From positions 232,446,597-232,510,596 of the forward strand of contig CM071568.1 in assembly GCA_036426205.1 (NCBI GenBank): a stretch of 64,000 nt of DNA, read 5' to 3'. Both the position numbers and the translations under genes were made by a program. Source of the DNA: Ascaphus truei. Lineage: Eukaryota > Chordata > Amphibia > Anura > Ascaphidae. This document shows positions 33,911 to 46,354 of this stretch, one piece after another (position 1 is the stretch's first letter; each line of letters opens with the position of its first letter). A model generated the notes under the pieces. That model had not been told where the DNA came from and searched no databases. It was given only the letters and a program-made list of their open reading frames with translations.

Positions 33911-34423
33911 TCGATTGATGACCCCAGTGGAGGAATTAAAGACAAAGAGGGGAGGGAATGAAGAGCCGAAAAGGAGGAACAGAGAGACCAGCGGGGAGCT
34001 CAGACTGGGATTTACGAATGTGGTCCGTGACAGTGGAATTGATTGCAGTGACAATCCTGTAAGGGGGAATAATGAGAATCTCATCAGTCTCCAGTTACTC
34101 CTCAGCAGCAAACTGGTGGGAAAGGGCATCAGCTTTAACATTGTTGGATCCCAATCTGAATGAAAGTAGTCAAAGTGGGTGAAAAAGAGAGCCCATCTTG
34201 CTTGGCGTGTATTAAACCTACGGGCCGCCCCGAGGTACTCCAGGTTACGGTGATCCGTTAGTATGGTCACAGGCACTGGAATTCCCTCGAGATGTCTCCA
34301 TTCTTCTAGTGCCATCTTTACTGCAAAGAGCTCCCACTTCCCGATGTCATAATTACGCTCCGCTGAAGAGAATTTGTTAGAGAAGAAGCAACAAAAATGC
34401 AGACATGACTGAAAATCAATTTT
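33866..34423 (-). pseudogene. Gypsy element 2 RNase H
   Basis: The minus frame reads [19 protein letters not shown] (a gypsy RNase H C-terminal block with TDH) followed by [15 protein letters not shown], then the linker to integrase. It overlaps the integrase frame, so frameshifts are present. Confidence 0.82.
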
Positions 34424-35230
34424 CTATGAAAGTACTGTACCGACACCAATATCGGAAGCGTCGACCTCGTGGATGAACAGACAGAGAGGGTCCGGGTGAA
34501 CAAGAATAGGAGCCATGTAAAAATGTTTCTTCAATTTGAGAAAGGCAGCTTGTGCCTCCGAAGACCAAGAAACATGTTCTGCCCCTTTTTGGTCATTGCC
34601 ATAATAGTTGCGACTATTTTTGAGAAATCCCGAATGAAATTGGCGGTAATAGTTCGCGAATCCGTGGAACCTTTGGTTGAATTTAAGTCCCTTGGGTAGT
34701 GGCCAATCTAGGATGGCAGAGACCTTTGCAGAATCAATCTGTAAGCCTTGAGCAAATATGATGTATCCAAGGAAAGCAAGACTAGATTTCTCGAATTCAT
34801 ACTTTTCAAGCTTGGCGAACAGTTGATTCTCACGAAGGCATTGAAGCACCATCTTTACCTGCTCACAATGTTTCTCCAAGGTTTTAGAAAAAATAAGGAT
34901 GTCGTCGAGATAGACGACAATACAAGAACCAAGCAAGTCTCTGAAAATCTCGTTGACAAAAAATTGGAAAACTGCGGGGGCATTACATAGCCCAAAGGGC
35001 GTGACAATGTACTCATAGTGGCCATCTCTGGTGTTAAATGCAGACTTTCACTCATCCCTCTGCCTGATTTGGACCAAGTCTTAGGCACGAGAATCAGAAG
35101 GAATGGGTAGGGATTTTTAATTGTATGTTGTTAAGACCCCTGTATTCTATACAGTGTCTTAAGCCCCCATCTTTTTTCTGAATGAAAAAAAAGCCTACAC
35201 TTGCGGGGGCAACTGGACATTTGAATAAAT
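34424..35230 (-). pseudogene. Gypsy element 2 reverse transcriptase
   Basis: 34424-34936 reads CIVVYLDDILIFSKTLEKH with the catalytic YLDD, then FAKLEKYEFEKSSLAFLGYI and NYYRQF, the thumb. Upstream, in other frames to about 35230, lie pieces of the palm and fingers with several stops. Dead copy. Confidence 0.86.
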
Positions 35231-35893
35231 CCGTGAGACAGATTCTCTTCAATATAGGCCTTCATGGCTACAGTTTCTGGTTCTGACAAAGGTTAAATCC
35301 GCCTCCAGGGAGGAACCGCACCAGGGAGCAGATTGTTGGGACAGTCGAAAGGACGATGAGGGGGTAGCTCCTTCGCCTGCTTTTTGCTGAAGACGTCCTG
35401 AAAAGCTTGCTGGGCTGGAGGAAGATTTGTCAGTGCCTCTGGTTCTGGAAGGTTTCTCAAAGAGTGTGGGATAACCAGACACTTAGACCTACAGGAGACG
35501 GCCCATGTTCTCACCTGACCTGATCCGTGGGTTATGGACTCGCAGCCATGGGATAATAATGTCCATGCTTGGGGAGAGCATGATGTTCAGCTATATCGAC
35601 TCGTGATGAAGTACTCCAATGGTAGCTGTGAGGAGAAGGGTCTCCTGAAGGTTAATCCCGGGCCCCAGTGGTCTGCTGTCCAGAGTCACGATAGACATAG
35701 AAGATTTCTTTTTGAGAGGAATGTCGACAAAATGAGCAAAGGCCCGGTCCATGAAGGAGCCTGCTGCCCCTGAATCCACTAAAGCCTGGGTCGAGAGGAG
35801 AGGTGGATGATTAACACCAGACAGCAGAATGAAGGAGGACAGAAATAAGATGTGCCCAAAGAAGGTCCTCCCTTTTTCTCTAGACTTTGGCAT
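35231..35893 (-). pseudogene. Gypsy element 2 protease and RT N-terminus
   Basis: 35591-35893 holds ALVDSGAAGSFMD, the aspartic protease active site (D-S-G). 35293-35514 holds AFQDVFSKKQAKELPPHRPF, the start of the RT region, in another frame. Confidence 0.82.
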
Positions 35894-36234
35894 TTCCTGG
35901 CTTTTTGAGACAGGATTGAGCTATATGCCCCTTCTCACCGCAGTAGAGAAACAGCCCGGTCGTACATCGGAGGTGCTTCATCTCTTCCGAAAGCTGCATG
36001 CCCCCCCAACTCCATGGGCTCCTCCTTAATGGCAGTTGGGGCTAGAAGGGAATTTGGAGGGTGAGGTTCTGGTAGAACCAACAAGATTTTCAGGTACCAC
36101 CTCCTCTCCTGTTGCCTCTCCATGATGCAGATGCCCAAAGAGATGCAGAGTGTGATCAGTCCCTCTAGGTCTGCAAGAATGTCTCTTGGTTTTTGGAAGG
36201 AGACCGGGGTGACAGAGAAGCAGCTGTGCAGGTA
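35894..36234 (-). pseudogene. Gypsy element 2 gag C-terminus
   Basis: The frame reads DLEGLITLCISLGICI, KEEPMELGG and then LYCGEKGHIAQSC, a zinc knuckle in which the first Cys appears changed (…FLYC…). Gag is cut here by the PLE insertion 36235-36958 and similar sequence resumes at about 36967. Confidence 0.75.
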
Positions 36235-36958
36235 GAGACTTGGCAAGGGGGTGATTATTTGTTTTTTTTCCACTTTTTATTCCCTTTATTCATGCATGTG
36301 TGGGGGGAGGTTGTTCTAACCTTGCAGGCACCCGTAATTACACCCGACCACGTGATCGGGGGGTGTCCACTTTGGCGCAAACATACTTCCGCCCTCCTGC
36401 ATCTATAAATGAGTCATTTCCCCACACTAAGGTTACTCTTTGACAAAGCGCTTTGACAGCGCGAAACGCGTTAGAGATACCTTCTTTGTTTGTAGCCCGG
36501 TCTACTCATGCATTAAATTAAAGCATTTTTACTTGCTATCAGCCTCCAGCCCTTTACTTTTTTCAGCAGTGCTCCACCACTCTTTTTCTACTTGGACTTA
36601 CCTATACCGGAAGGAGTCACGCTACATCTATCCAGGACTGATTCGTGAGTTTATTCAATATTGTTATTGCAGTTGTATTGTATATGGCTATACATTGTCT
36701 CATGCCTAGGGATTGAGGTGTGCTGTCCCATTAGTGGGTGTGGGGTGTGCTCTCTTCAGTGAGTGCACATTTCACACACCCACTGTGGTGCCTTCATACC
36801 ATTATACACATTATCCCACACTATGGCTATCAAGTGAGCTTCTAAGCCTTTTACTACATATGAAGTTAACTCTTTCCTGAATTCCAATGCTATATTGCAC
36901 AATATCACTAAGATATTAGTAGCACCTATTGGGGATTCATTTCCCATATCCACGTCTC
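36235..36958 (+). mobile_element. PLE terminal repeat inserted in gypsy gag
   Basis: The octamer TGCAGGTA occurs at 36227-36234 and 36959-36966, just at the points where gypsy gag similarity breaks off and resumes, and fits a target-site duplication. The insert carries a hammerhead-like motif at 36437-36480 and runs on the plus strand, opposite to the gypsy element. The frame 36440-36709 is unrecognised. Confidence 0.62.
36437..36480 (+). ncRNA. Hammerhead-like motif with paired core change
   Basis: Reads CTCT (stem I), TTGACAA in place of CTGANGA, A, stem II GCGCT/AGCGC (five perfect pairs, loop TTGAC), GAAA, mini stem III ACGCGT, T, AGAG (stem I). Compared with the consensus, C3 is T and G8 is A. 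C3 and G8 pair with each other in the folded ribozyme, so the two changes together would restore a pair. Activity is uncertain. Confidence 0.6.
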
Positions 36959-36966
36959 TGCAGGTA

Positions 36967-37428
36967 AGTTCATCCTTGAGCCTTTCAGAGAGGCCTTAGT
37001 GAAAGGCTGCTTTCAGGGCTACCACAGAGTGGCCTGCAGAGTCTCTCATACAAAGGTGATGTCCATGCAAAAGCCTCAGGAGAAGATAGGATGATTGAGG
37101 TCACTGTTCCAGGGTCAAGGCTGTAGAAGGCATACTAGTAGGGGTCACAGTTGTGAAGGAAGGGCTGGAGAAATCAGGTTCATGGTGGTTACAGGCAGGG
37201 ATCGGCAACAGGGAGGAACAAGGCAGGCAGTATAAGGTTACAGCAAGAGTCCAGGTAAACAGAACCTTGCACAGACAAGAAGGAGAGGGTAATGAATCCT
37301 TATAAAAGAAGCAGACAGGTGCATGCAATTGCTTCAGAAGGAGGCTGACTTCCTGCGTCAGTGGCAATGTTGGTAGGGGGAGATGTTCTGCCTCGGCAGC
37401 CATATTGGGAGATCCTTATACCATTACA
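36967..37428 (-). pseudogene. Gypsy element 2 gag piece and LTR-like end
   Basis: Near 37030-37075 the minus strand reads EAFAWTSPLYERL, a gag capsid block like the NALAWASPIW of element 1. 37090-37428 looks like leader or LTR; the minus strand would start TGTAATGG at 37428. Part of gag between them appears deleted. Confidence 0.5.
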
Positions 37429-37429
37429 A

Positions 37430-39540
37430 GTTAATAAAATGTGGATACATGTTTAAATAAATATAAAGTGTAGATTTTTTCAATTGCAATCCCAATGCAA
37501 TCTGGTTCCCATAATCCATTGCTTCTATGTAAAATTAATACTTGGTAGTAGATTAATTTTTTATAATAGAGTTTGTCAATATAAAATATGAATATGTTGT
37601 GGTGATATGTACCGTCAGTCTTGTGAAAGTGAAGCAGGTTCATTGGAAAAAACATTCTCTAGTTGAAGGGAACTTTTTATTATCTATAAAGGTATTGTAT
37701 TACATAACCCCAGATGTAAACACCGATGTGTAACATTTTAATTTACATGCATACTATATGTATATATATATATATAATTTTCCACAGTTAATTTTTGAAA
37801 CTTGCAAAAGTAAGAGAAATACTATTGCTTTTAAATGTAATAATAACAAAACTGATGTTATATCACAATAAAAACTCAATATCAAACAAAAGGTACTATT
37901 GCAATAATGATTCTCAAAGAAAATGATGACAGTATTTTATGGGATAACCATTGTGTGGGATAGTTCCTTTAGGTCAGTCACTCTAAATTATTATTTTTTT
38001 CATGAACTGCATCCGATAATGTTATAGTTAATTCACAAATGTTAATGTGAGCACAATATATTCTAAAATACACAACTCTTCTCTCTATTTCATGAATCCT
38101 GCTTTGTTCAGCTTTCTGGTGTCTTACATTATGCTCTCGGCAAATATAGTACTGACTGGAAGAAGTATGCAAGATGTGATTCTGATATTTAAAGAGCAAA
38201 TAAGAATTGGATCTGATTAAAGTAAAAAAAAAAAAAAAAAAACAGGTATATATATTTGTCATATTTCACCATAGACAGTAATGCAAATCGGTGTTATCAT
38301 AGTGAAGCATGGACCATTTACTGTACATACAAAAGTCCTAGTTTAGAGATAAGAAAATATGAAAATGTGGAATCAAGAAACAACATGCTAAGTGTGTTGT
38401 TTGCAGTGATCATGTGTGGGAGACTGATCCATGTCATTTTTATTGCTTTTTTCCTCCTCTGTGCCATGAATACACATGAACAAATCTCATCCCTGCACAT
38501 ACCTTTCTTGGAGCAATTTGAACTTTTCCCATGTCCATTAGGCCTTACAACCTAATCTTGCTTGGCCAATTGCTCCCATGGTGAGATCATTAAGTAAATT
38601 ATTTTAAGATCAAACAGCCAACAGTGACAATGGAGTCCCATGTAAGGTAAATGCTTCAAAGGCCCCCCTTTCAAATTATAGCTCTACAGGCTATTCATCA
38701 CTTCTCGATGGGGCTTGCCCCACTATTACTTGGCTTTTGCTCGAGGCTAAGGTAGCACCACTAATTGGCCTTTGTAACAAAACTGACCTGTGGACAGGAT
38801 AAAACTTGCTTGGAGCTTAAAGAATAAAAAATTATTTAAGGTTAAAAACACATGAATACCACAACTACGTCACCATAAAAAGAGTGAATGAATGTCTTCC
38901 TCTGAGGTTCTCAATGTGAAAGAATGTGTACTGTTCACGTGGTGACCATGCAAAACAAAAGCTCCTTCAGGTAGTTGGACTGGTCCCACTTTTTAGCTCA
39001 AGGACAACTTGGTCAGTTATTTTCTTTATTTCTTGGTGTTCTTCTCACTAAGGGCCTTTGATCTCTGAGAATAATGGCAGTGGGAATAATTTAACTGCTT
39101 CATACAGGTGCAGGGAGTATTTGACAGGTTGCAGCTTTTATTTCTAGCACATTAGAGGCATGCATACAAATAGGTTTTTGACAGATTCAAGCAGGTAAAT
39201 GGGTACACAATTCCAATAAAAGCATGGTCACACCTGCAAGAATGAAGCCATTTAAAATGTTGCATAAATTAAAGACAGGTAAAATCAGTATACTTCCTGT
39301 TGTGAACAAAGTTTTACAATTTACAAAGACATTGTGTAAGAGGAGTAGGAGCTTTTGAGGGTAAACAAGTGATCCGAACAGATTTATTTGCAATATTAAG
39401 GGCATTCAGTCTGAGTTATTTGAAGCTAAATACTTATTTGCAAACTGGCTACTACTTAAAGTTGACTTTACTATACACAAGGCAAAAGCAGAAAACACAT
39501 TTCAACATTTAAAATGGTTAACAACAGAAATTACCACAGA
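37430..39540. other. AT-rich, no gene seen
   Basis: Poly(A) at 38224-38242. Short frames at 37431-37655, 37978-38262 and 38256-38555 have no domain. No defined repeats. Confidence 0.6.
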
Positions 39541-39718
39541 TTATTTTTATATTGTATTGTATGTCATTAATGTACATAGCGCTTCACAGTAGTAAAACAC
39601 GGTGTAAACAAATAAATAACAGCTAATATAAATAACAGGTCATGGGAATAAGTACTTCAGACATAAAATTAACATTAAGGAAGAAGAGTCCCTGCTCCGA
39701 GGAGCTTACAATCTAATT
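39541..39718 (-). mobile_element. L2 3' end
   Basis: On the minus strand it reads ATTAGATTGTAAGCTCCTCG, GAGCAGGGACTC, CTGTGAAGCGCTATGTACAT and an ATACAATACAATA tail, matching the 3' end of the L2 at 32965-33165. Only the UTR remains. Confidence 0.85.
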
Positions 39719-41195
39719 GTATATTCATTTTCTTGGACTGATATTTTTTTTTAATCATTTACAAAATGGGTTGTGGTGTTTATTCATAGACCAATTGTAT
39801 AAACAAATTACTTGGGAATGCATACAGGGAGCTAAATGTATTTTTCATTAATAAGTCCTATTTGTGTATTAGTTACTTGTTTTTTATTGTTACTTGTTTA
39901 TTTATTGTTAATTGTTTTCTATGATGAATCTGAAAACACACGTGTTAATGGTATTCTAAATATATATAAAGAATGTGGTACAGATTTGATTTATAAAGCC
40001 ACGTTACTGGTGTTACGTGAACTTTAGTAACTAGTACAAGGCCATGGTGACCTAGCTGATCTTTATCTCATTACTAACGTGTCAACATTACTTCCCAAGC
40101 ACAATTAATACCTAATTTATTTGCCACAGAAGTATGAAAAGACCACGTCTACCGTGATGATATTTTAACTTGCCAATCTCAAGTTACACAGGCAAGTATG
40201 ATAAGCCATTTTCATACGTATCATATTGATGTCAATTTAGCATTACTGCTTTAGTAGCAGATTTATTCCTACAAAACACATGAGGCCTGACTTGAGAATT
40301 TGAGAAGAAAGATGATATACTGCAACAGAGATCCTCTCACGCATTTTCTGTACATGTCTAATTATGTGCCTTGGTTTGTAGTGCTTACAGCTGTTGTAGA
40401 TTAAGGTGATAACATCCATTATTTGAGATACCACTACACTGAATGCTTTATGAGAGGACACATGATAGAGCCTACTAAAAGAAGCATGATTACTCCCCAA
40501 ATGGAAATATCATTTGAACCAAATCCTTCTGTTATGAATAATTTGTGACATGGGTCACTTTATATTAAGCTATTGGCTATCAATGGCGGATCCTGTTAGA
40601 AAAGATAAAAAGGCAAACGAAAGTGTATCACATTGATACAATTGCCAATGTTTCCACCCGCACACTAGGAGATGTTCCTCAGGCCTGTGGGAGACTCTTG
40701 GTATGCAGGTCACTCATAGTGAGTAAGAAATGTTTCTTTGCTTACTTTTCTTTGGGCTGCGACCTTTATGTTTCTCTCTATTTTATATTGGTACTTTGTC
40801 TTATTCCTGATGGCTCTACCACCCACATTATTGTATTTATTTTTTTGATAAAAGGCATTGCTGCCCCTTTGAGCACCAACGGGTAATTGCAGATCAACTT
40901 GGGGTAGGCAAGTAAACGGGATTTAGAAGTGTGGTGTCAAAAATGTGAAAATATAATAATATTTGTTTTAAGTTTGCTTTGCAGTGTCATATATACATAG
41001 ATGCAATTATAATGTAAAAATTAAACACTTTTCAAACTGTGAGTGTAGAAAAAGAATGAAAAGGTATAGCAAATTAATTAAAAATCTTTTTTGAAAAATT
41101 TAATTGACAAATAATAAAAAGTGTGTATTATATAGTATTACACAATCTGCCTTGCAGGTGGCAGTTTCACTACCACTTGTGCGTGTTTCTAGTAT
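39719..41195. other. No gene seen
   Basis: Frames at 39836-40027, 40243-40500 and 40623-40886 are hydrophobic or unrecognised and lack clear splice context. None is supported as a gene. Confidence 0.55.
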
Positions 41196-41199
41196 TGTT

Positions 41200-41405
41200 G
41201 TTCTTTTTCTAGTATTGCGATGACAATGTACACAGCACCGTACATAGAATTGAGCCGGCACGAATCCCTGCTCCATAGAGCTTACAATCTATTTTTTGGT
41301 GCCTGAAGCACAGGGAAATAAAGTGACTTTCCCAAGATGACAAGGAGCCGACACTCAGTGTCTTTGCTTCAGAGTCAGTGCCTTTACACACCGAGCCACC
41401 GCTTC
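41200..41405 (-). mobile_element. CORE-SINE with L2-like tail
   Basis: On the minus strand: GTGGCTCGGTGTGTAAAGGC (A-box region), a CORE-like CTTGGGAAAGTCACTTTATT, then ATTGTAAGCTCTATGGAGCA and CTATGTACGGTGCTGTGTAC, the tail shared with L2 copies in this window. This is the known design in which a SINE borrows the 3' end of L2 for retrotransposition. Confidence 0.78.
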
Positions 41406-42830
41406 AATTAATTACATCTAATTATTCATCACCTGTGCTTTACTATGGTACACATAGAAAAAGGGTTCACATTTCATATACATGTAAGCTCAGATCCCAA
41501 TTATACTCTCCCAACAGATATTTAAACTTAAATAAGCACTCAAGGATCCAGTTAAAAAATGATTCATTTTAAATTTGCTTTGCATTACCTTGGAGAATAG
41601 CTCCAATGTATCAGGGTGTGGGTTGTAGTACTAAGACAGATTTTAAATTAGCATGTCCTTCTATATACTGTATGATATCAAAGTAGTAGAGGCATTTGGA
41701 TATTATATACAGTAATACAGGAAAATACCGAAAGAACAGCTATTGCTCTTAGGAGGATTTCTAACATACTGATATTCATTTGACGGGATAGTGAAGAAAT
41801 GTGGCCGTAGCAACTTCAGTTATCAATGTTTAACATTGAACTTAGAAAAGGACTTCTTGCCAGAGTCTAAGCTAAAGTTTTCATTGGAGCTACAGTATGT
41901 CTAAATATTTCCAGGCTGCACAAATAAAACAACTAAAAAAAATAATATGGCAGCATTGTTTGTTACATTGAAGTGGAAGATGAAGGGACTGGAAATATAA
42001 ATACTGTGCAAGAAAGATATTGACTTCCTCTCTCTTCATCTCCAGGAAACCCCAAAATATAGGGTCTGGGTGGGAGCAACGCCACCTTTAGGTACAGTAT
42101 GACCTAACTAACATCATATAAAATCTCTGCAATAACCCTAACTGAGCTTTGTGGATAGGCTCTGTTACGGGAAAGGCCTCTTTGCATATTATTATCATAA
42201 TGGCTCGTTACCTGAGCTCTGTGGATCTGGTTCTTGGTCCTCTGACAGCAGGAGTGTCAGAATAGTTACTGTACAGTATGAAGACTAAATTAACAAGATG
42301 GCCAATTGTGGAGGAAATAGCGGATTGACAACCAGTCAGCATTTCAAGAGTTCTCTCCTCCCCATTGAAATAAAAAACACTTTGTTTTCAAATAAAACAT
42401 ACAAGTGCAATCTTTGTCTTGTAGCAGCATTTCATTTTAAATCCATAAAAGTAAGTAACTGCTGCATTTATTAAAACACACAAACAATAAGTAATCAAAT
42501 GTGTTAAATAAAGCCATATACATGTTAGTTTGGTTCAAAAATGTTTTTGAGAATCACTGTGTCAATACATAGAATTTCACACCTGATCTCTCCCTTGTGG
42601 TCTAGAAAATTACAGTATATACAAATGTACAAATATTTTAGGCTATCTCATCATTGATGTCCCTCCAATACTTTAAATTCAATAGAATGTACAAGATAAC
42701 TACAGTACTTCTATCTGAAACAATAACCATCATCCATCTGTATTATTTGGGATTGCCATGCATAAACTAATTTATTATAGATTCAATCTGACACATGTTT
42801 TATAATTATAATATACCAGTCCCTTTTTTT
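41406..42830. other. No gene seen
   Basis: AT-rich; one short frame at 41378-41572 without domain. Confidence 0.55.
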
Positions 42831-42833
42831 CCA

Positions 42834-43500
42834 ACTGTAAGCTCTTTGGGGGCAGGCACCTCCTTTCCAATTCTCATATTGTGTCTGCTTACTCATTTGT
42901 ATTATTTTTGTATGTTACTGTCCTCCCTCCTACACAACGTGCTGCACTACAGAATATGTTGGCACCATACAAATAAAATGAATATTATCACTGTAGTTCT
43001 TAACATTATATACTGAACACTATCCACATGCATATTATATTGCCATTATATTCAGCTCTTAACTCTATTTTTTCTTTAAGCCTTAATCTTCGGATTCTCT
43101 ATTCTTCTCAGATCTATGAATCTGCCTTTTCTCTATTGCTCTTTAGCTAAAACTCTACTGATTGCTCTCAAACCCTCTTTACCTCTGTAACCTTCCACTA
43201 ACCAGCCACCCTGCCTCCAATAGTTCTTACCTGCAATCTATTCAAGATGTTGTTGCCATAATCATCTCTCTTTTCCCTATAACATTCCCTAATTCTCCAC
43301 TCTTTCATTTTCTCCTCTGACTTCCTATACGGTACATTTTTATTTTACCTACAAGTTTATTTTATTCCCATCCACCCAACTGAGCTCTAATATCTTAGTA
43401 TATGTCACATCTGAGGTCTCTCTTTTCCATGTGTATATACTGTAATGAACTTTAGTGCCTAAAGACTTTTTTTATTTACTGGCTCTAGTCTATGGCGGTC
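42834..43500 (+). mobile_element. Old L2-like remnants
   Basis: 42834-42985 has CTGTAAGCTCTTTGGGGGCA and ends with a CCATACAAATAAAATG-like tail, an L2-type 3' end. 43080-43490 aligns in order with the RT thumb region of the L2 at 32360-32720 (for example CAATCTATTCAAGATGTTGT against CAATCTATCCTAAATGCTGC) but is full of stops. They may be two copies. Confidence 0.6.
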
Positions 43501-43842
43501 CCATGATTATATTACATTATCTCTCCCAATGTCAAATGCTTTATATTACACCCACCTTATAATATTACACCCACCTCAAATGAAATATACTAAGACTACA
43601 CAAATGTCACGTTATGCATTTAATTCTACTGTACAGTATATCTGTGCTATACATTACAGTATATATGACAAACTTACACTTGAAACACTTGATGATGTAA
43701 AAAAAAAAAAGGGGGGGGGGTGGAGTGTGCACTCCGCAAACCACCACTGATGTGAAAGGGTTACCTTTAAAAGTCAAGGATGTTCTCTTAAGTAGTTTGT
43801 GTGCAAGGTCACAGTAACTAAAAACGTTCTATTAGGATACTT

Positions 43843-44958
43843 TCTTTTCTTCTATGAGAGGAGGAGCGCTTAATATGTTCAGTGGTATATAAAATATAAG
43901 AAAAGAGCAAAAATAGTGCAGATAGTATATACTAGTAATGAATCAGTCTTTAGGCTCTAATAAGGTTGCACTCACAAAACTTACTGATGTTAAAGATATG
44001 TCAGAGATTCTTCTTTCTCTGACTGGAGCCCTTTTGCAGATGGATAGTGTAAATCACAGGATACCCCTCAGTCTGTGTGGTTCGTGGTCATCGATATGCA
44101 ATAGGAGAGAAATACCACAATAGTGTATACTATTTCACCAAATGTATTAAAAAGTACAGGGTAAGAGTAACACACACATTTTCCAATACAAAACATTCGT
44201 GGAGAGAACTGCCGACAGGATTGAGCACTTGGCCGGCTGCTATGCGTCTCACTCGCGTCTCAGCCTTTCCTTCCGCATGCGTCACTTCCGGACAACGTCA
44301 CAAGTGAGGGCGGAAGGACGGCTTGTCTGTAGATACAGCTCCGGTTGCCATTATCTCCAAACTCTGGTTCTCACAAACAACTAACTCTGACTAAACGCGT
44401 TCTTTTCTTCTATGAGAGGAGGAGCGCTGAATATGTTCAGTGGTATATAAAATATAAGAAAAGAGCAAAAATAGTGCAGATAGTATATACTAGTAATGAA
44501 TCAGTCTTTAGGCTCTAATAAGGTTGCACTCACAAAACTTACTGATGTTAAAGATATGTCAGAGATTCGTCTTTCTCTGACTGGAGCCCTTTTGCAGATG
44601 GATAGTGTAAATCACAGGATACCCCTCAGTCTGTGTGGTTCGTGGTCATCGATATGCAATAGGAGAGAAATACCACAATAGTGTATACTATTTCACCAAA
44701 TGTATTAAAAAATACAGGGTAAGAGTAACACACACATTTTCCAATACAAAACATTCGTGGAGAGAACTGCCGACAGGATTGAGCACTTGGCCGGCTGCTA
44801 TGCGTCTCACTCGCGTCTCAGCCTTTCCTTCCGCATGCGTCACTTCCGGACAACGTCACAAGTGAGGGCGGAAGGACGGCTTGTCTGTAGATACAGCTCC
44901 GGTTGCTATTATCTCCAAACTCTGGTTCTCACAAACAACTAACTCTGAATCAACGCGT
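43843..44958 (-). mobile_element. 558-bp tandem dimer of a PLE terminal repeat
   Basis: 43843-44400 and 44401-44958 are almost identical at a constant 558-bp offset. On the minus strand the outer (44958) end runs into a hammerhead-like motif (complement of about 44950-44985: CTGAAGA, short weak stem II, GAAACGCGTT), and the inner junction falls at AACGCGTT (44394-44401), the last part of the same motif. The left end has the GCGCTCCTC block typical of other PLE ends here. The duplicated 61- and 76-codon frames are not genes. Confidence 0.72.
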
Positions 44959-45840
44959 TTCACTCTTTGCTTCTTCAGGAGTCCTGGTGACCCAGAGGGA
45001 AACACCAGCCCCTTTTCCAACGAGCAGCAAACACCATCACCCAGACCGGGCAAAGAAGACTCAACCTCATACAGGCAAAAAAAAATTGTTATTCCATTAT
45101 CACTAAGTTTGTCTTAACAACATTCAGCTCAATACAATATATACATTTGCTACAACAAGCACCCCTGTTTTTGTGTTTTGTCCTGTTGGTAAACTTACAC
45201 TTGTTTCCGTATGGCTCTCTCTAGTGTCTCACAACGGGCTTAAAAAAAGATCAAGCTGTAAAAATATGCCTGATTTAATAACTATATTTATTAACCATAG
45301 GGTCAAACCTCTATGGACTGTATTGTATATTTATCAATAATTGTTGGCAAAACAGAAAGGAGGTAGGTAGATGAATTCCTTATTTTTCATAGAAAAAGTA
45401 GTGGTACTCTGCACCGCTTAGTACTGTTACTATAAATATAAACTGTATTGCGTTATTTCAAATTGAGAGCCTTGGTTTAATCGGCACATATACATGTGTC
45501 TGTGTTATGAGTTCCTTCTGTTCAAAGCACAGATGTACACATGAAATAACTCCTTGCTGGTCAAAGAGACTGATGCATTGCAGGGTCTCCTGACAGTGAA
45601 GGGGCTAAATTCATCATAAACTCAAATTATGAAAAAAACAGTAGCATATGTATTTTCAAATAAAATACTCCTTGTACAGAATGCTTCTCATATACCCAGT
45701 TGGTGTTAGTTAAACCCTGCCCCCGTTCCCCCCCAAAAGACACAGTTCATCTGATATTAAATGCATTACAAAAAAACATATTGAATAAGTAAATAATGAC
45801 TGAAAATGGCAAATACAGACAAATATTACACTTTTAATTT
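44959..45840. other. No gene seen beyond the ribozyme-like motif
   Basis: Frames at 44856-45117 span the PLE end and are not supported. Confidence 0.5.
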
Positions 45841-45846
45841 TGGGAG

Positions 45847-46105
45847 ATGATAAAAAGCTGCTGGGAGAAGACACAACTGGGAGGCTACCTGCGTAAAAAA
45901 AATTATACTGTACCAGTATGCAGCCTGTTAAACCGTCCCTACGACCAGGTCAGAGAAAGCATTTTGCTATGGTCCTGCGATACAGATGCCATAGGCATAC
46001 CAATAGATTATTTCAATTTTCTGCTGCTTGCCGAATTAGTGGGACCAAGGCTGGACTGTGTCAAATTGAAAGTTAATGGACAACCTCTGTATGAGGTTAA
46101 ACAAG
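45847..46105 (+). CDS. Candidate host exon, protein not recognised
   Basis: An open frame of about 86 codons with balanced composition (for example LLNRPYDQVRESILLWS and IDYFNFLLLAELVGPRL) ends at AAACAAG followed by GTAAGT, a consensus splice donor at 46106. A possible acceptor is the AG at 45845-45846 after a T-rich stretch, or AG sites near 45920. It does not look like any transposon family in the window. I cannot name the protein. No partner exon was found, so this could also be a chance frame with a chance donor. Confidence 0.42.
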
Positions 46106-46354
46106 GTAAGTGATGCTTTAGAAAAATAAACAAATAAAGGTATTTAAAATGAATGTACTTTATCCTGGCATTGCTTGTAAATATTGTACCCTGGGGTTTA
46201 AGGAGTTGGATGGGATCTGGATTGAGTCTGGTGGACATCCCCTACCCCCTTCAGAGAAGTAGTGAGTGGGGTTTGGCTCCACCACCCACCCAACACAGCC
46301 CTTTGACAACTTCATACTGTGGATAAAGTTTTTCGTATTATCATTCATACTCTA

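Noticed and set aside
43938..44942. Duplicated 61- and 76-codon frames
   Set aside because: Both come from the tandem PLE terminal repeat; duplication explains the identity.
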